Assembly (NCBI GenBank): GCA_022661535.1
Contig: JAKULF010000010.1
Span: forward strand, 2,852,001 to 2,916,000
Direction: 5' to 3'
Length of the DNA stretch: 64,000 nucleotides
Source: Eutypa lata
Taxonomy: Eukaryota > Ascomycota > Sordariomycetes > Xylariales > Diatrypaceae
The notes beneath the pieces are model-generated. The model did not search any database. It was not told the DNA's origin and saw only the letters and a list, made by a program, of their open reading frames with translations. Below are positions 46,406 through 57,971 of the stretch, piece by piece; the stretch's first letter is position 1, and each line of letters opens with the position of its first letter. A program made the position numbers and the translations under genes.

Positions 46406-48304
46406 ATGTTAGGAGAAGCGTTAAACTCATCCCCCACTTTCATATCAACTCCATATATTGACCGACATCCAATTCGTTCTATCTCTTCAGCGTCTATTCC
46501 GGCGTTTTGGAGGAGCAATGCAAAATGGCAAGCAGCATTGAGACGTGCCATATCGATGCGTCCTGGGTCCTTTCCAGAAAACGCATTTGATATCAAGGCG
46601 ATACTTGTAAACGTACCTGGCCTGCCGGAGAGCATTCCTAACGATGCTAGGGAAATAAAAGGTTATTCCTCGTGGACGAACTTGGATTCGAATGACGGCA
46701 AAGTCCGGTGCTCAATCCGTGAGAAGCATAACGAGCCACGCAGCATAAATCTACGCACCGGCCATCCTATCAAGGCTACTTTATCATCGTCAGATAGCTT
46801 TAAAGTATGGGAGGACACTGCTAACAACGGCATCGCACTCATTGTGCTCGCTTGGGCTTATATTTTCAATGCTAGCCTTGCGGAACGCCAGGGTCTCTGT
46901 CTCCAACATGCAATCATCGATGAAACGTCTCTAGATAACCCTAGCTCGGACCCTTCGTCCATACGACTTGAGCTAAATTACACAACGACTTCGGAGTTTG
47001 AATGGTGGAAAGCAATTACGAAAATTGGGTCTTGCTTCTTAGTCGAAGGCGAATCAGATTTCCTGCCATGGACTGTGGTGCCCGAGTCTCTCGGTAGCCT
47101 CAACCTTGTCCGGAACGGTAACCAAAAGAACCTGTCATCGCTGATCTTACCGACTTCCCGACAAGCTGCAGCCTATCTTTACAGATTCTGTGTGGCTTAT
47201 AAGCTTAGAGCACAATGTTCAGCCGCATTAGCTGCAGTTCTAAGCCTGCCTTTACAGCGAGTGTGGAGGCCTGAGTCCAGCAAGATCCATCTTCCCAAGC
47301 CGTTCTTTTTATCAGCGCTTCCCATTGCCGGTTCTCATTCCTCTGTGCCTCCGGAATTCAACGTGCTCAGCCACCTGATGACTTTGAGTCTATCCAAAGG
47401 TGTATACGTTGCATGCTTGGAGAGTGTGCTGTGGGAGCCGGATATCCCATGCAATCTCGCTGGAGCCAACATCGGGCCTATTCACAGCATTCTCCGTCCA
47501 GTAATCCAATCGAAGAATTTTGAGCTGCTTGCTAAGATTTTATCGTCGGCAAGAGCAGCACCTTTGTGGCTTGGAACGGCGCTTTGTGGTCGAAGCCAGA
47601 GCCTTTCGGCAACTCTCGATTTCGGGCGTTGGTTTGGTTGGAATACGGGTGACGTTATCGCCTGGACTGGCATATCATGCTCATTCATGGACTTCCGTCC
47701 AGCAGGCCCATACCTGCGGGACGGTCAGGTTTCGAGAGCTGACATTTGGCGTCTTCGCCATGACTGTTACGCTCAATATCTTCCCCTCCAAGATTATTCA
47801 GGCAGGCCCCCTCATGGATACCCCCCTTTTGGAGCTATGCAAGAACATGAGGTCGACCTGGAACTTCGCGATCACCTTCATTGTTGCCATGATTGGCGCT
47901 ATTTGCACTGGACATGGATCTTGGCTGGCCCTACGAAAGCTGAAAGAAGGGTTGTAAACTCAGGTGTCGTAGTAGGGACTAGGTCTACTTGCCCTCCTCA
48001 AGAATGGGAAAGGGGAGAAAGGTTCACGATGTGTGCAAATGAAGAGTCCATAACTCCAAAGGATGAACAAGTCATTGAAAGGCTTTCCAAGGCCGCAACT
48101 GACCAGATGTTCTCTTGGTGCTCCGCTCAGGTGGAGCACGATTGGGGTAGTAGCCTTTCTCGACAGAACGAGATTGACGTGGTAATTTCTAGCCGAAGTG
48201 AGGCAACCCAGGAAGGGTCGTCAGGTTTGAATGATGTGATAGGTCAATGGGTAGAACATTCGAACCAGATGGACGCCGCAGACAAAGATGAAATTAGTGT
48301 ATAA
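46406..48304 (+). CDS. unknown 632-aa protein, intronless
   Basis: A single long uninterrupted frame with balanced composition between RIPed blocks. The ATG follows GCAAA. I recognise no domain. Visible features: a hydrophobic segment NGIALIVLAWAYIFNASLAE (~residues 140-159), a region rich in Trp (FEWWKAITKIG, WYVHW-like WRYLHWTWILAG near 500), RWFGWNTGDVIAWTGISCSF, several Cys/His in CCHDWRYLHW, and a polar acidic C-terminus. The Trp- and Cys-rich middle suggests a folded globular or membrane-associated protein. Its lack of introns, unlike every neighbour, and its place among mobile DNA make it a candidate cargo gene or transferred gene. No function is proposed. Confidence 0.8.
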   Translation: MLGEALNSSPTFISTPYIDRHPIRSISSASIPAFWRSNAKWQAALRRAISMRPGSFPENAFDIKAILVNVPGLPESIPNDAREIKGYSSWTNLDSNDGKVRCSIREKHNEPRSINLRTGHPIKATLSSSDSFKVWEDTANNGIALIVLAWAYIFNASLAERQGLCLQHAIIDETSLDNPSSDPSSIRLELNYTTTSEFEWWKAITKIGSCFLVEGESDFLPWTVVPESLGSLNLVRNGNQKNLSSLILPTSRQAAAYLYRFCVAYKLRAQCSAALAAVLSLPLQRVWRPESSKIHLPKPFFLSALPIAGSHSSVPPEFNVLSHLMTLSLSKGVYVACLESVLWEPDIPCNLAGANIGPIHSILRPVIQSKNFELLAKILSSARAAPLWLGTALCGRSQSLSATLDFGRWFGWNTGDVIAWTGISCSFMDFRPAGPYLRDGQVSRADIWRLRHDCYAQYLPLQDYSGRPPHGYPPFGAMQEHEVDLELRDHLHCCHDWRYLHWTWILAGPTKAERRVVNSGVVVGTRSTCPPQEWERGERFTMCANEESITPKDEQVIERLSKAATDQMFSWCSAQVEHDWGSSLSRQNEIDVVISSRSEATQEGSSGLNDVIGQWVEHSNQMDAADKDEISV

Positions 48305-48438
48305 GGCTAGAGTTCAAATGCATTACTAAGTACGTATTTGAGATTGCTTGGTGGTGTAAAATGCTACAAAACCTAGTGCGAATTCAAAAGAGATCCAAAC
48401 CCGACTAGCTATGCCCATATGCCACCATACCAATATTC

Positions 48439-49128
48439 TTAACCAAGCTGCCAAGTCCAAAATACACGTTGATGGTCCTTGCTATTGAAAACAAAGCAAG
48501 GTGTTTCAACGCCTTCATATTCCCGAGTGGATGCCTCCCAACTAGTCTGCCTCGTTTTGATCTCCTGTCCGGTTTCTGGGTGCACGAAGCAGACGAGATC
48601 CTTCTTGTTGACATGCGTAGAAACATAGTGTTCGGTATTAGAAGTGTTGGCAGGATTGCTGATGCTGAGCTGGTTTAGGCTCCCTGTAAGGTCATAGTGA
48701 TCGGCTGAGAGAGGGTCGTAAGATTCTTCCGACAAACTTCTTCCATGCTGGATTTGGGATGAAGAACTGGCTGCAACATGGCTCGACGAAGGAGTTGAGC
48801 TTTGTTTCGGCTTCTTTGAAGTCTTTTTTGACGGTGCCTCCGGTTCTGGCCAAGGTATTTTTAAATCGTCTGCAGTAGGGACCTCGTATTCGTCATCAGG
48901 CTGGGTCCCCCAGAAGCCTTCGGGAGGAGCACCGGGATGCAGTTGGCATCGTTTACAGTCGACGTACTGGGCGTCCTGACTATGGCAACTCAAGGTACAA
49001 CGACTCCAGATATTTCCGCATGCTTTCTTTTTTCTTTTGTCATACGCCGTGCAACTCTGAATCAAATGGTTGTTATTAGCACACCCACATCGCTCACAGT
49101 GGCCCGCACGACCTGAGTTAGACGACAT
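48439..49128 (-). CDS. unknown Cys-rich, probably zinc-binding protein (229 aa)
   Basis: Single-exon gene; the ATG at 49128 gives MSSNSGRAGHCERCGCANNN. The first ~55 residues contain ten Cys and two His in pairs (CERCGC, CTAYDKRKKKACGNIWSRC, CTLSCH, DCKRC), a likely zinc-binding module. A Pro/acidic segment (GFWGTQPDDEYEVPTADDLK) and a Lys/Ser-rich linker follow; the C-terminal ~60 residues look folded (VCFVHPETGQEIKTRQTSWE, FNSKDHQRVFWTWQLG). I do not know the family. It is convergent with the 632-aa gene, 134 bp between stops, in the same unmutated island, and could be a co-resident accessory gene. Confidence 0.75.
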   Translation of the reverse strand: MSSNSGRAGHCERCGCANNNHLIQSCTAYDKRKKKACGNIWSRCTLSCHSQDAQYVDCKRCQLHPGAPPEGFWGTQPDDEYEVPTADDLKIPWPEPEAPSKKTSKKPKQSSTPSSSHVAASSSSQIQHGRSLSEESYDPLSADHYDLTGSLNQLSISNPANTSNTEHYVSTHVNKKDLVCFVHPETGQEIKTRQTSWEASTREYEGVETPCFVFNSKDHQRVFWTWQLG

Positions 49129-50340
49129 AGCTTGCAAATCAATATAGGAGCTATGAATCCGGATCCAAGACTACTTCCTTACAGCAAGAGTTATTTCGTC
49201 CCGGCGGGGACGTAACATTTGTAGCCATGACATCCTTCTTATGCCAAAACCAGTCTTTAGATAGTACAATACGTGGGGACTCAACTTTATTTCTTGGCAC
49301 CTCCTTTACCAATTATAATTCTTGATGGAACCAACTGAAAATATACGTATATGGGGTGCTTGGAATCCTGGTTAGGCTGCTGTTCGATCTACCAGTCGTC
49401 ATCGTATAGGCTGGCCACATTTGATATGCCCCATATTACTCTTTCCCGGGGGTTCGCTAGGCTAGCATTACTCGGGAACGATATCCTGCAGGCAGCGGCG
49501 CTAGGGGAAAGGCAGTTTACAAGCCCCTTGGAAACCAGGGCTTGGCATTGCATTGATCTGGCGAGAAAACAGCGTTATAGTGGTTATCTGGGCAGTTCTG
49601 CATCCAACAGGGCGGGGTTGTGCAGATTGAGCAGAAGAAATGTAATCCCGATTGGTCTGGAACCAGAATGTAACACTGAGATGCAACACCTTATTAACGA
49701 TTAGCATTCGAGGGTAAAAACCATCATACTTGACCACCAAGTGTTTACGAATGTATATATCTTAAAGTTGCTCGGGATATAAAAAAGTCCCTTTTGATCC
49801 CCGTTTAGTTTTAAGCCACGTTTAAATCGCGCTATTGGGTGGTGTAGGGTAGTCACGTGAATCGGCTACTAGATCAATCCCCGAACACTTAGCTTATTAG
49901 AGAACACACTTAAAGAAACTAAAACTATTTTTCTGCTAAAGAATTAATCCTTTTATTTAGTATTTTCAATGGCTAGTTATAGCATATGTACTAGTGGTTA
50001 TTTAACTACCTATCGCCTAAAGGTAATAATTAAATGATAATAAAAATAATTAAATAACAACAATGATATTTAGTTATTTATTTGCATAGTAAGTACTTCG
50101 TAAATAAGTAAGCAATAATAGCACTTAGGTGGTGGTAACAATTAAGTAAGTGGTGACAGCTAAGTAAGTGGTAACAGCTAAGTAAGTAATGACAGCTAAG
50201 TAAGTAATGGTATATTGTCGATGGCGTCTGCCACTTTATCGCAGCTGACACGTAAAACTGGGACATACCTAGGTACTTATGTAGCCTTTTTTAAAAGTAT
50301 AGTTAGCCTTAATGAGGTGGCTTATAACTATCGAGCCACC
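49129..50340. other. accessory intergenic with tandem repeat
   Basis: No gene I can support; a 117-codon frame at 49351-49704 has no domain and an antisense frame overlaps it. AT content rises from 49.7 kb on. An 18-bp tandem repeat is listed separately, and a palindromic word TACCTAGGTA lies at about 50265-50276. Confidence 0.45.
50140..50210 (+). repeat. 18-bp tandem repeat, four units
   Basis: Units AATTAAGTAAGTGGTGAC, AGCTAAGTAAGTGGTAAC, AGCTAAGTAAGTAATGAC and a partial AGCTAAGTAAGTAATGG follow head to tail. Variation is G-to-A-like (GG/AA) between units. Confidence 0.88.
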
Positions 50341-53300
50341 TTATAATTATCGAGCTATTCTTTAAGCCCGGCAAGATTAAAGCTTAATATTATATTTATA
50401 AGCTTATTTAATAAGTTATTATTAAAGCATTTTTTAATTAATAAAAATTTACCTTTTTAAAGTTAAAACTTAATGCTTTTAAAATTTTATATTAATATAT
50501 TAATTAGTTTTTTTAATAAAATATTATTTAATTTTAATATTAATTTTTATAAAGTTAATTTATTTTAAAGTTATTATTAAATAATTATAATTACTTTATT
50601 ATTATAATTAAATTAATAAATATAAATATAATTATATAAAAATTATTAATTTATTTTCTTTTAACGTTAATAATTTATTATTATTATAATTTATAAATAA
50701 ATAATAAGTTTATAAATTTATAAATTAATAAATTATAATTATTTAATTATAAAATATTTATAATAATTATTATAAATTAAATATATATTATTTAAAAATA
50801 AAAGTTTAATTATTATATTATTATATAATTATAATATTTTATATTTAAAAAAGTTATTTAATATTTTTTTAAAAAAATATATAAATTATTATATAATTAT
50901 AAAAATTTTAATTTTAAAATTACTTTTATTTATAATTATATTATTATATTATATATTTACGTTAATAATAAATATAAACTTTATATATTTTAATATATTA
51001 ATTATAATTTAATATATTAATCGTATTTTTGTTAATTATTATTAAACGTTATATTTATATATAAATATTATAATTTTATAATCGTTTATAAAAATTTAAA
51101 AGATTTTAATAATTTATTTTATATTTTTAAAAAAAATTAAATTTAATTAATTAATTAAATTTTAAAATTTAAATATATTTATTTATAATATAAATTAACT
51201 TTATATATATATTATAAAAACTTAAAAAATGTTAAATATTAAAGTAAATATTTATATAAACTTATTTAAAAAAAGAAATATTTAATTTATTTATTTTATT
51301 ATATATATATTATATATTTTAAAATTATATAAAATTAATTTATAATTTAATTAAAACTTAAATATATTTAAAAACGTTAATATTAAAAATGTTATATAAA
51401 TAAAAATAATAACTTATATTCGTTTAAAAATATTATTTAATATTTTATTAAAAATATATTTAAAAAAAAAGTTATTTTTTTACATTAAATTATATTATAA
51501 AAATTAAATTAATAATAATATATACGAAAAAATTACAAATTAATTTATTTCGATTTTATTTATATAATTTTTTTATTTTAAAATTATAAATATTTTTATT
51601 TATAATATAATAATATTTTATTTTATATATATAATATATAAATTTAAAAATTAATAATAATAATAATATATAATTATATTATAATTATATTATAAAACGA
51701 TTAAATATTATTTAATTCGTTTTATAAATATATTATTTATTTATTATTAAAAATATATTTTTAATTATTTAAATAAAAAGAAAATTAATTATATTTTATA
51801 TTTTATATTTTTTATTATTATATAAATATAAATTTTTTTATTTTTAAAATATATTAATTTATAATTATTTATTTTAAATTTATTTTTATTATATTTATTT
51901 ATTAACTTTTAAACGTTTTCGTTAAAATTTTAATAAATTTAATATTTTTTATAATATTTATAATAATCGTTTAAAGTATATTTAATTTTATTTAATATAT
52001 TATTTTACATTATTTAATTATTTATAAATATAATTATTAAAATTTTTTTTATAATTAATTATATTATTATTATTAATTATAAAAATAATATAAATATATT
52101 AAATTATTTAACGTTTAATTAAATAATTTTTTTAAAAAAAAGTTTAAAAAAAAACGTAATTAAAATATATTTATTATAATATATAATTTAAATTATAATA
52201 ATAAAATAATAATAAAAAATAAAATTTAATTATAAATATAAAGAAATTATAAAAAACCTTTAAAATTAACGAATTAATAAATTTATATAATAAAAAGATA
52301 TTTCGAAATTATCGTTAATATTAAATAAAGTTAAAAATAAATAATTTAATTAAAATTTAAAAAAGCTTTTTTTATATAATAATTAAAAAAGAAATATATT
52401 TTTAAAAAAACTTTATATAATCGTAATCGTTATAATATATTTATTTATAATTATATTTTATATTATAATTAAAAGTAAAGTTAATAATTTTAATAAAATA
52501 ATTTTTAAATATTAATAAACTTTCGCTTTAAATATATTAAATAAATTAATAAAATTAATAAATAAAGCTTATATTTTAATACGTTTTTAATAACTTTAAA
52601 CGAAATAAAATAATTTAAAGTCAAATAATTTTTTAATTATTTACTTTAATAATAACGTTATTCGTTAAAAACGTTAATATAAATATATATAAATAATTTA
52701 TTTTAATTCTTTTATTTTTATAATATAAATTATTATATTATATATATTAACGTTTAAAATTTAAATTAACGAATTAAATAATATCTTTTTATTTATAAAA
52801 TATATTTTATATTAATTTTAAATTATATTAAAAGTAAAGAAATAATTATTATTAAATATTAAAAAATAATAAAAATATATATATTTTAAATTAAAAATAT
52901 TAAATATTAAATTTTATTAATTATAATTTAAAGTTATTTATAAAACCATTATTATAAATAAACGTTTAATTATAAACATCGTTAAAATCGACCCGCGTTA
53001 ATAAATAATCGTTTAAAAGATTTAAAAGTAAATAAATATTTAAAACGTTTAATATAAATTTATAAAAATAAAAAATAATTTTAAGAAATAAATTTTAATT
53101 ATTAAGTTTATAGTTTTTAATTAATATAATTATAAATTAAAAATAACGTTTTTTTTAAAATTAAAAAGTTATAAAAAATATAATAAAAAAGTTATAAATT
53201 AATATTAATATTATCGAAAAGATAAATTAATAATAATAAATTTATTTTAATAATATTAAAAAATAAATTATAAAATATAATAAAATTTATATTACGATAT

Positions 53301-55604
53301 TAATTTTAATAATAAATACGTTATTTTAAAAAGCACTTTTATAAATTTTACTTTTATTTTAATTTAATTATTTATTAATTAAAATAATTAAATAATAAAT
53401 AACTTTACGTTTAAATTTTAATAAAATAAATAAATATTAACATTTATTATTATTATTTTATAATTAAATATAAGTTTTTTCGTTAAATAAATTATAAATT
53501 ATCTTTAAAAATAACTTTTAATATTTACGAAAAATAATAACTTTTTAATAATATTTTATTATTATATATATAATATAATATAATAAATATTATAATTACG
53601 TTAATTATTTATTAATATTATATTAATTATTATAAAATATATTAAAATAAATACTTATAATAATTAATTTTAATATCGAAATTATTTAAGTTTATTTAAT
53701 TAAAAAAAATTTAAAAAAAATTATAAAAGTTTATTTATTATTTTAATATTTTAAATTAAATAAAACTTAATATAATAAAATAATATTATTAATTTATCTT
53801 TATAAAAAATTATTATTTATTATTAAAATATTACGTTATTTTTTTAATTTATTATATTTTATATAAAACCATTTAATAAATAATAAACGATTATATTTAT
53901 ATATTTTAATTTTAAATTATAAGTTTTAAAAGCGTTTAAAACGTTATATTATATTTTTTTAACTTTAACGTATTTTTTAAATTAATATAAAATCGTTAAT
54001 TTTATTTAAATCGAAAAGTTTTATAATTTATTAATTTAAATCGTTAATTATAAACTTATACGTACTTTAATATAAAAGGTTTTCGTATTAATTATTATCG
54101 AATTATTTTTATGTTTTAATTTAACGACTTATATATATTTATATAAATAAACGTTAATTATAATTAACTTTAAACGTATTTTATATTATAATTAATATAT
54201 TAATCTTTTAATAATATAATTATAATTCTTTAATTTATAAATTATAACTTTTAAATATAATATTATTTTATTATTTAATAATAATTAACTTAAAATCTTA
54301 TAAGTATTTAAAAATTCGCCGAAAAAGCGATAAATATATTTATAAATAAATAATACGTAATTATTTTTAATTTTTTTAAATATTAAAAAACCATTTTAAA
54401 ACATTATTAATAAACATTTAATAATTATTAATAAATTATTTTAATTAATAAATTATTATAATTTTAAAACTATAATATAAATTAATAATGCATTTAAATA
54501 ATAATCGTTTAATAATAATAATAAAACTTTAATATTTATTTTAAATTTTATATAATTATATAAATAAATTAATTATATTTTTTATATTAATTTTAATTTT
54601 TAAAAAATATATTTTTAATTAAAATAAAAAGTTTAAAAAATTCGTTTTATAATAAATATAACTTTTTATTTTTATAATTAATTATTAAAATAAAATAATA
54701 ATAAATAACTTTTAATAATTTAAATAAAATTTTAAACGAAATAAATAATTATAATTTTAAATTAATTTAAAAATAATAATTTAAATATAAAAAAAATATC
54801 TTATAATAATTTATATAATTAATTTATTTTAATATAATTTATTTTATAATATATTTAATTATAAATTATTTATTTAATTAATTAAATTAAATAAAAATTT
54901 AAATATATATAAAATATTATCGTAATAACTTTTTTTTTTTTTTTATATATTTAAGTATAATTATATATAAAATTATATAATTATTAATTTAACTTTAATA
55001 TAATAAAAATAAATTTAATAAATTTAATTATTTTTAAATTATATAAATACTTATTTTAATTTAATTTATTATTAATAATATTATATATTTATAATATAAT
55101 TTTATTAATTTTTTCGTTATTATTTTATATTTTAAATAACATTTAATATTTAATAATTAAATTAATTAAAATATTTATATTATTAAAAAAATATAATATA
55201 TAAATTAAATTTTATAAATTTTACTTAAACTTATTAATTATACGCTTATATTAATTATTAATTAAAACGTTATATTAAAACGTATTTATTATTTTAAAAA
55301 GTTTATATTACGATTTTTTTATTAAATAATTAAAAAAATTATTTAAAACTTTTTAAATATATATATTACGATAAATATTAAATATTATATAAAATACATT
55401 AATTAATATAAAAGGTTTATTAATACGAAAAAATAATTAAATTAACTTAATTTTTAATATTCTTTATACGTAAATATTAAAAGTTTAAAAAATTATATAA
55501 CTTTTAATATATTAATTTTAATTACTTTTAAAAAATATAAAAATAATTTAAAGTTTATATTTTACATTAAAAAGCTTAATAATATTCGATAAAATTATAT
55601 TATA
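50341..55604. other. RIP-saturated AT block (5.3 kb)
   Basis: Near-pure A/T with CpA/TpG almost gone and CG and CT retained at low level. No reading frame beyond chance. It is presumably one or more RIPed transposons; no ends could be recognised by eye. A centromeric or pericentromeric origin would look the same. Confidence 0.75.
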
Positions 55605-55611
55605 ATAAAAT

Positions 55612-55701
55612 AAAATTTTGCCGACCGCTGCGGTACAAAAAAGTACGGCCCTTCGCAAGCTCCGGGGACTTTTTTCCGACCTCCGGGATCGGCAAAATTT
55701 T
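55612..55701 (+). repeat. 90 bp end module with inverted termini
   Basis: Starts AAAATTTTGCCGA and ends TCGGCAAAATTTT, 13-bp inverted termini around a GC-rich core with AAAAAAGTAC and ACTTTTTT words. The RIPed homologue is exactly 90 bp long too, at 59120-59209, inverted. Confidence 0.88.
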
Positions 55702-55914
55702 GCTCCGCAAGCTATAGCCTACTACGCCAGATCCGAAGAATCTAGCCGAAGAATTAAAGTGTAAGTTGCTGATAATAACAGGGCCATTCGAATTGCCGTA
55801 GTACTTACTTTTACTTACAAACTCTATAGTAAATTATGTACTACGGCAATTCAAATATCTGGAAGATCCGAAGGATCCAGGCTGCAGGATTCGAATCTTT
55901 TTGCTCTTTCTTTG

Positions 55915-55980
55915 GGATTCGAACCCTAAGCTCTACAAATTTACTACTACGTATTACGGATTCTACAGATTTAGCCACTA
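55915..55980 (-). promoter_or_regulatory. tRNA-like pol III A and B boxes
   Basis: On the minus strand TAGTGGCTAAA (55970-55980) fits an A box and GGTTCGAATCC (55915-55925) is a perfect B box, about 45 bases apart as in tRNA genes. No full cloverleaf forms around them, so this is a tRNA-derived or tRNA-like promoter inside the repeat, not a tRNA gene. In the RIPed copy both boxes are destroyed. Confidence 0.6.
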
Positions 55981-56099
55981 CACTACAAGCTTTTTACACT
56001 AATCACTACATACAAATCTTCCACTTAACTCCATATATATACCCAATTCTGCGCCCGTACGCAGGTTTAGCCGACCTATAGCCGAACTAACTAGTTAAA

Positions 56100-56800
56100 A
56101 GCTAAGTAGGTGGTCAAAGCTGCCACCACCTAGCTGCACCCACCTAGCTGCACCTAACTGCACCACCTTAGAAATCCCTAAGTGGTCAAAGCTTTAGGGC
56201 TGTAATTTGTAGGTCTGTAGGTCCGAAAGGTGGCTAGTAAGTGGCTAGTAAGTCTATAGGCTGTAAGTCTATAAGTCTATAAGCCACCTTCGTACAGCTA
56301 TTACAGCCACTTATATACAACTAAAGGTCAGCTGTAAGTAAGTCTATAGGCTGTAGGTCTGTAGGCTACAATAATCTAGCTGTTGCAGCTACCTATATAC
56401 AGCTGTAGGTCAGCTGTAGGTCTGTACGCTGCAGGGTAGGTCTGTAAGCCACCTAACTAGCTGCTGCCACCTACAGCTTTTAGACCTACAGCTGCTACAG
56501 TCACTTACAGCTGCTACAGCTACTTATATACAGCTGTAAGTCAACTGTAGGTCTAAAAGCTGTAGGGCTGTAGGTTGTAGGGTAGGTCTGCAAGCTACCT
56601 AGCTGCTGCCACCGTACAGCTGCTACAGCCACCTACAGCTGTAGGTCTACAGGCTGTAGGTCTGTAGGTCTAAAAGCTACAGGGTAGGTCTGTAGGTCTG
56701 TAGGTCTAAAAGCTGTAGGTCTAAAAGCTGTAGGTCTAAAAGCTGTAGGTCTAAAAGCTGTAGGTCTAAAAGCTGTAGGTTGTAGGTGGTCAAAGCTAGG
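56100..56800. repeat. degenerate minisatellite; five perfect 15-bp units at ~56.70-56.78 kb
   Basis: Words CTGTAGGTCTGTAGG, CTACAGCTGCTACAGCC and TAGGTCTAAAAGCTG recur throughout on both strands. The regular part is TGTAGGTCTAAAAGC repeated about five times. The RIPed homologue at about 58.2-58.7 kb shows the same array as TTATAAATTTAAAAG-like words and is about 190 bp shorter overall. Confidence 0.85.
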
Positions 56801-57050
56801 TGGCCCATAAAACCTGAAGGATGCACCCAATCAAAATGCTAAATCTTTTTTAGGACCAATCAAAAGACTAGCGCCAATTAGCTTCGAATTAGCTCGGCAC
56901 TAAGTCCTTATCGGCCCAGATTCGATCAATCCGCGAAGGGTATTCTTATCAATATCCGCTATTCGTGCCAACCTTGATTTTACTTCGAATTTTACGATTA
57001 ATTTTTAAATAACTTAGAATAAAAGATCCTTCGGATCTAATTATATTATA

Positions 57051-57971
57051 TAATAAAACGTAAACATTATAAAGTTATTTATTAATCGTAATTATAATAT
57101 TAAAAGTTATTTTATTATTATAAATATAAATTAAATATATTTTTCGTTTATATTAAATAAACTTTTAATTTATTTATTATATATAACGTATAAAAAATAT
57201 TAAATAATATAATATAATAAGTTTTTTTATTTTTATTTAAAAATTAAAAATAATTTAAACGTATAAAAATTTTATTTTAAAATATAAAAGCTTAAAGTTT
57301 TAAAAAATTTATAAACGTTTAACGATAATTAAATCGTAATTTATATATTATCGTTATTTTAAAATTATATAATTAAAATTAAGTTTAATTTAATATATTT
57401 AATATTTAATATTTAAATTATAACGTTATTTATTAATATTTTATTATTAATTAATTATAAAAATAAAACTTAATAAATAATTATAATTATTTAAAAATAT
57501 TATTTATAAAATTATAATTCGTTATAATATTATACTTTAATTTAATATCGCTTATATTAATTAATTTCGTAATATATTAATTATAATTATTTAAGCTTTT
57601 TTTATATTAATCGTAAACGTTTTATTTTAAATTTAATTTTAAATATATTAATAATATATAAAAATTAATTCGTATAATTTTATTTTTAATATAATAACTT
57701 TATTTCGATTATTAATTATTTATAAATTTAAACGTTATTAAACTTAAATTTTAATAAATTAATATAAAAATGTTTAAATAATTATAATTAATACATTACG
57801 TAATTAATTAATATTTATTATAATATAAATAAAATAAAATATTATAACTTTTATTATAAGTTTAATAATAAATATAATAAATTTAAATATATTAATATAA
57901 TATTAATTAATTTAACATTAAACTTTAAAAATTAAAAATATAATATTTTTTTATTTTTTTAATTAAATTAT
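57051..57971. other. RIP-saturated AT spacer between the inverted copies
   Basis: Near-pure A/T with no surviving feature. It separates the unmutated element from its mutated inverted homologue. Confidence 0.7.

Larger units (their letters stand above)
55605..57038 (-). mobile_element. unmutated copy of a ~1.43 kb noncoding repeat element
   Basis: A GC-balanced island with sharp edges inside RIPed DNA. Its whole length aligns, inverted, with 57972-59209. No protein is encoded. The word AATTATATTATA occurs at both borders (55593-55604 and 57039-57050) and may be a 12-bp target duplication, though AT-rich context weakens this. Contents: a 90 bp end module 55612-55701 bounded by AAAATTTTGCCGA and TCGGCAAAATTTT; pol III-like A and B boxes on the minus strand; and a long CAGCTG/TAGGTCTG-type minisatellite at 56.1-56.8 kb. 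Orientation is set by the pol III boxes. It looks like a recent insertion of a nonautonomous element; family unknown. Confidence 0.78.

Noticed and set aside
55915..55985. A tRNA gene in the 55.6 kb island
   Set aside because: A and B boxes are present but acceptor and anticodon stems do not form, so it is listed only as a pol III-like promoter.
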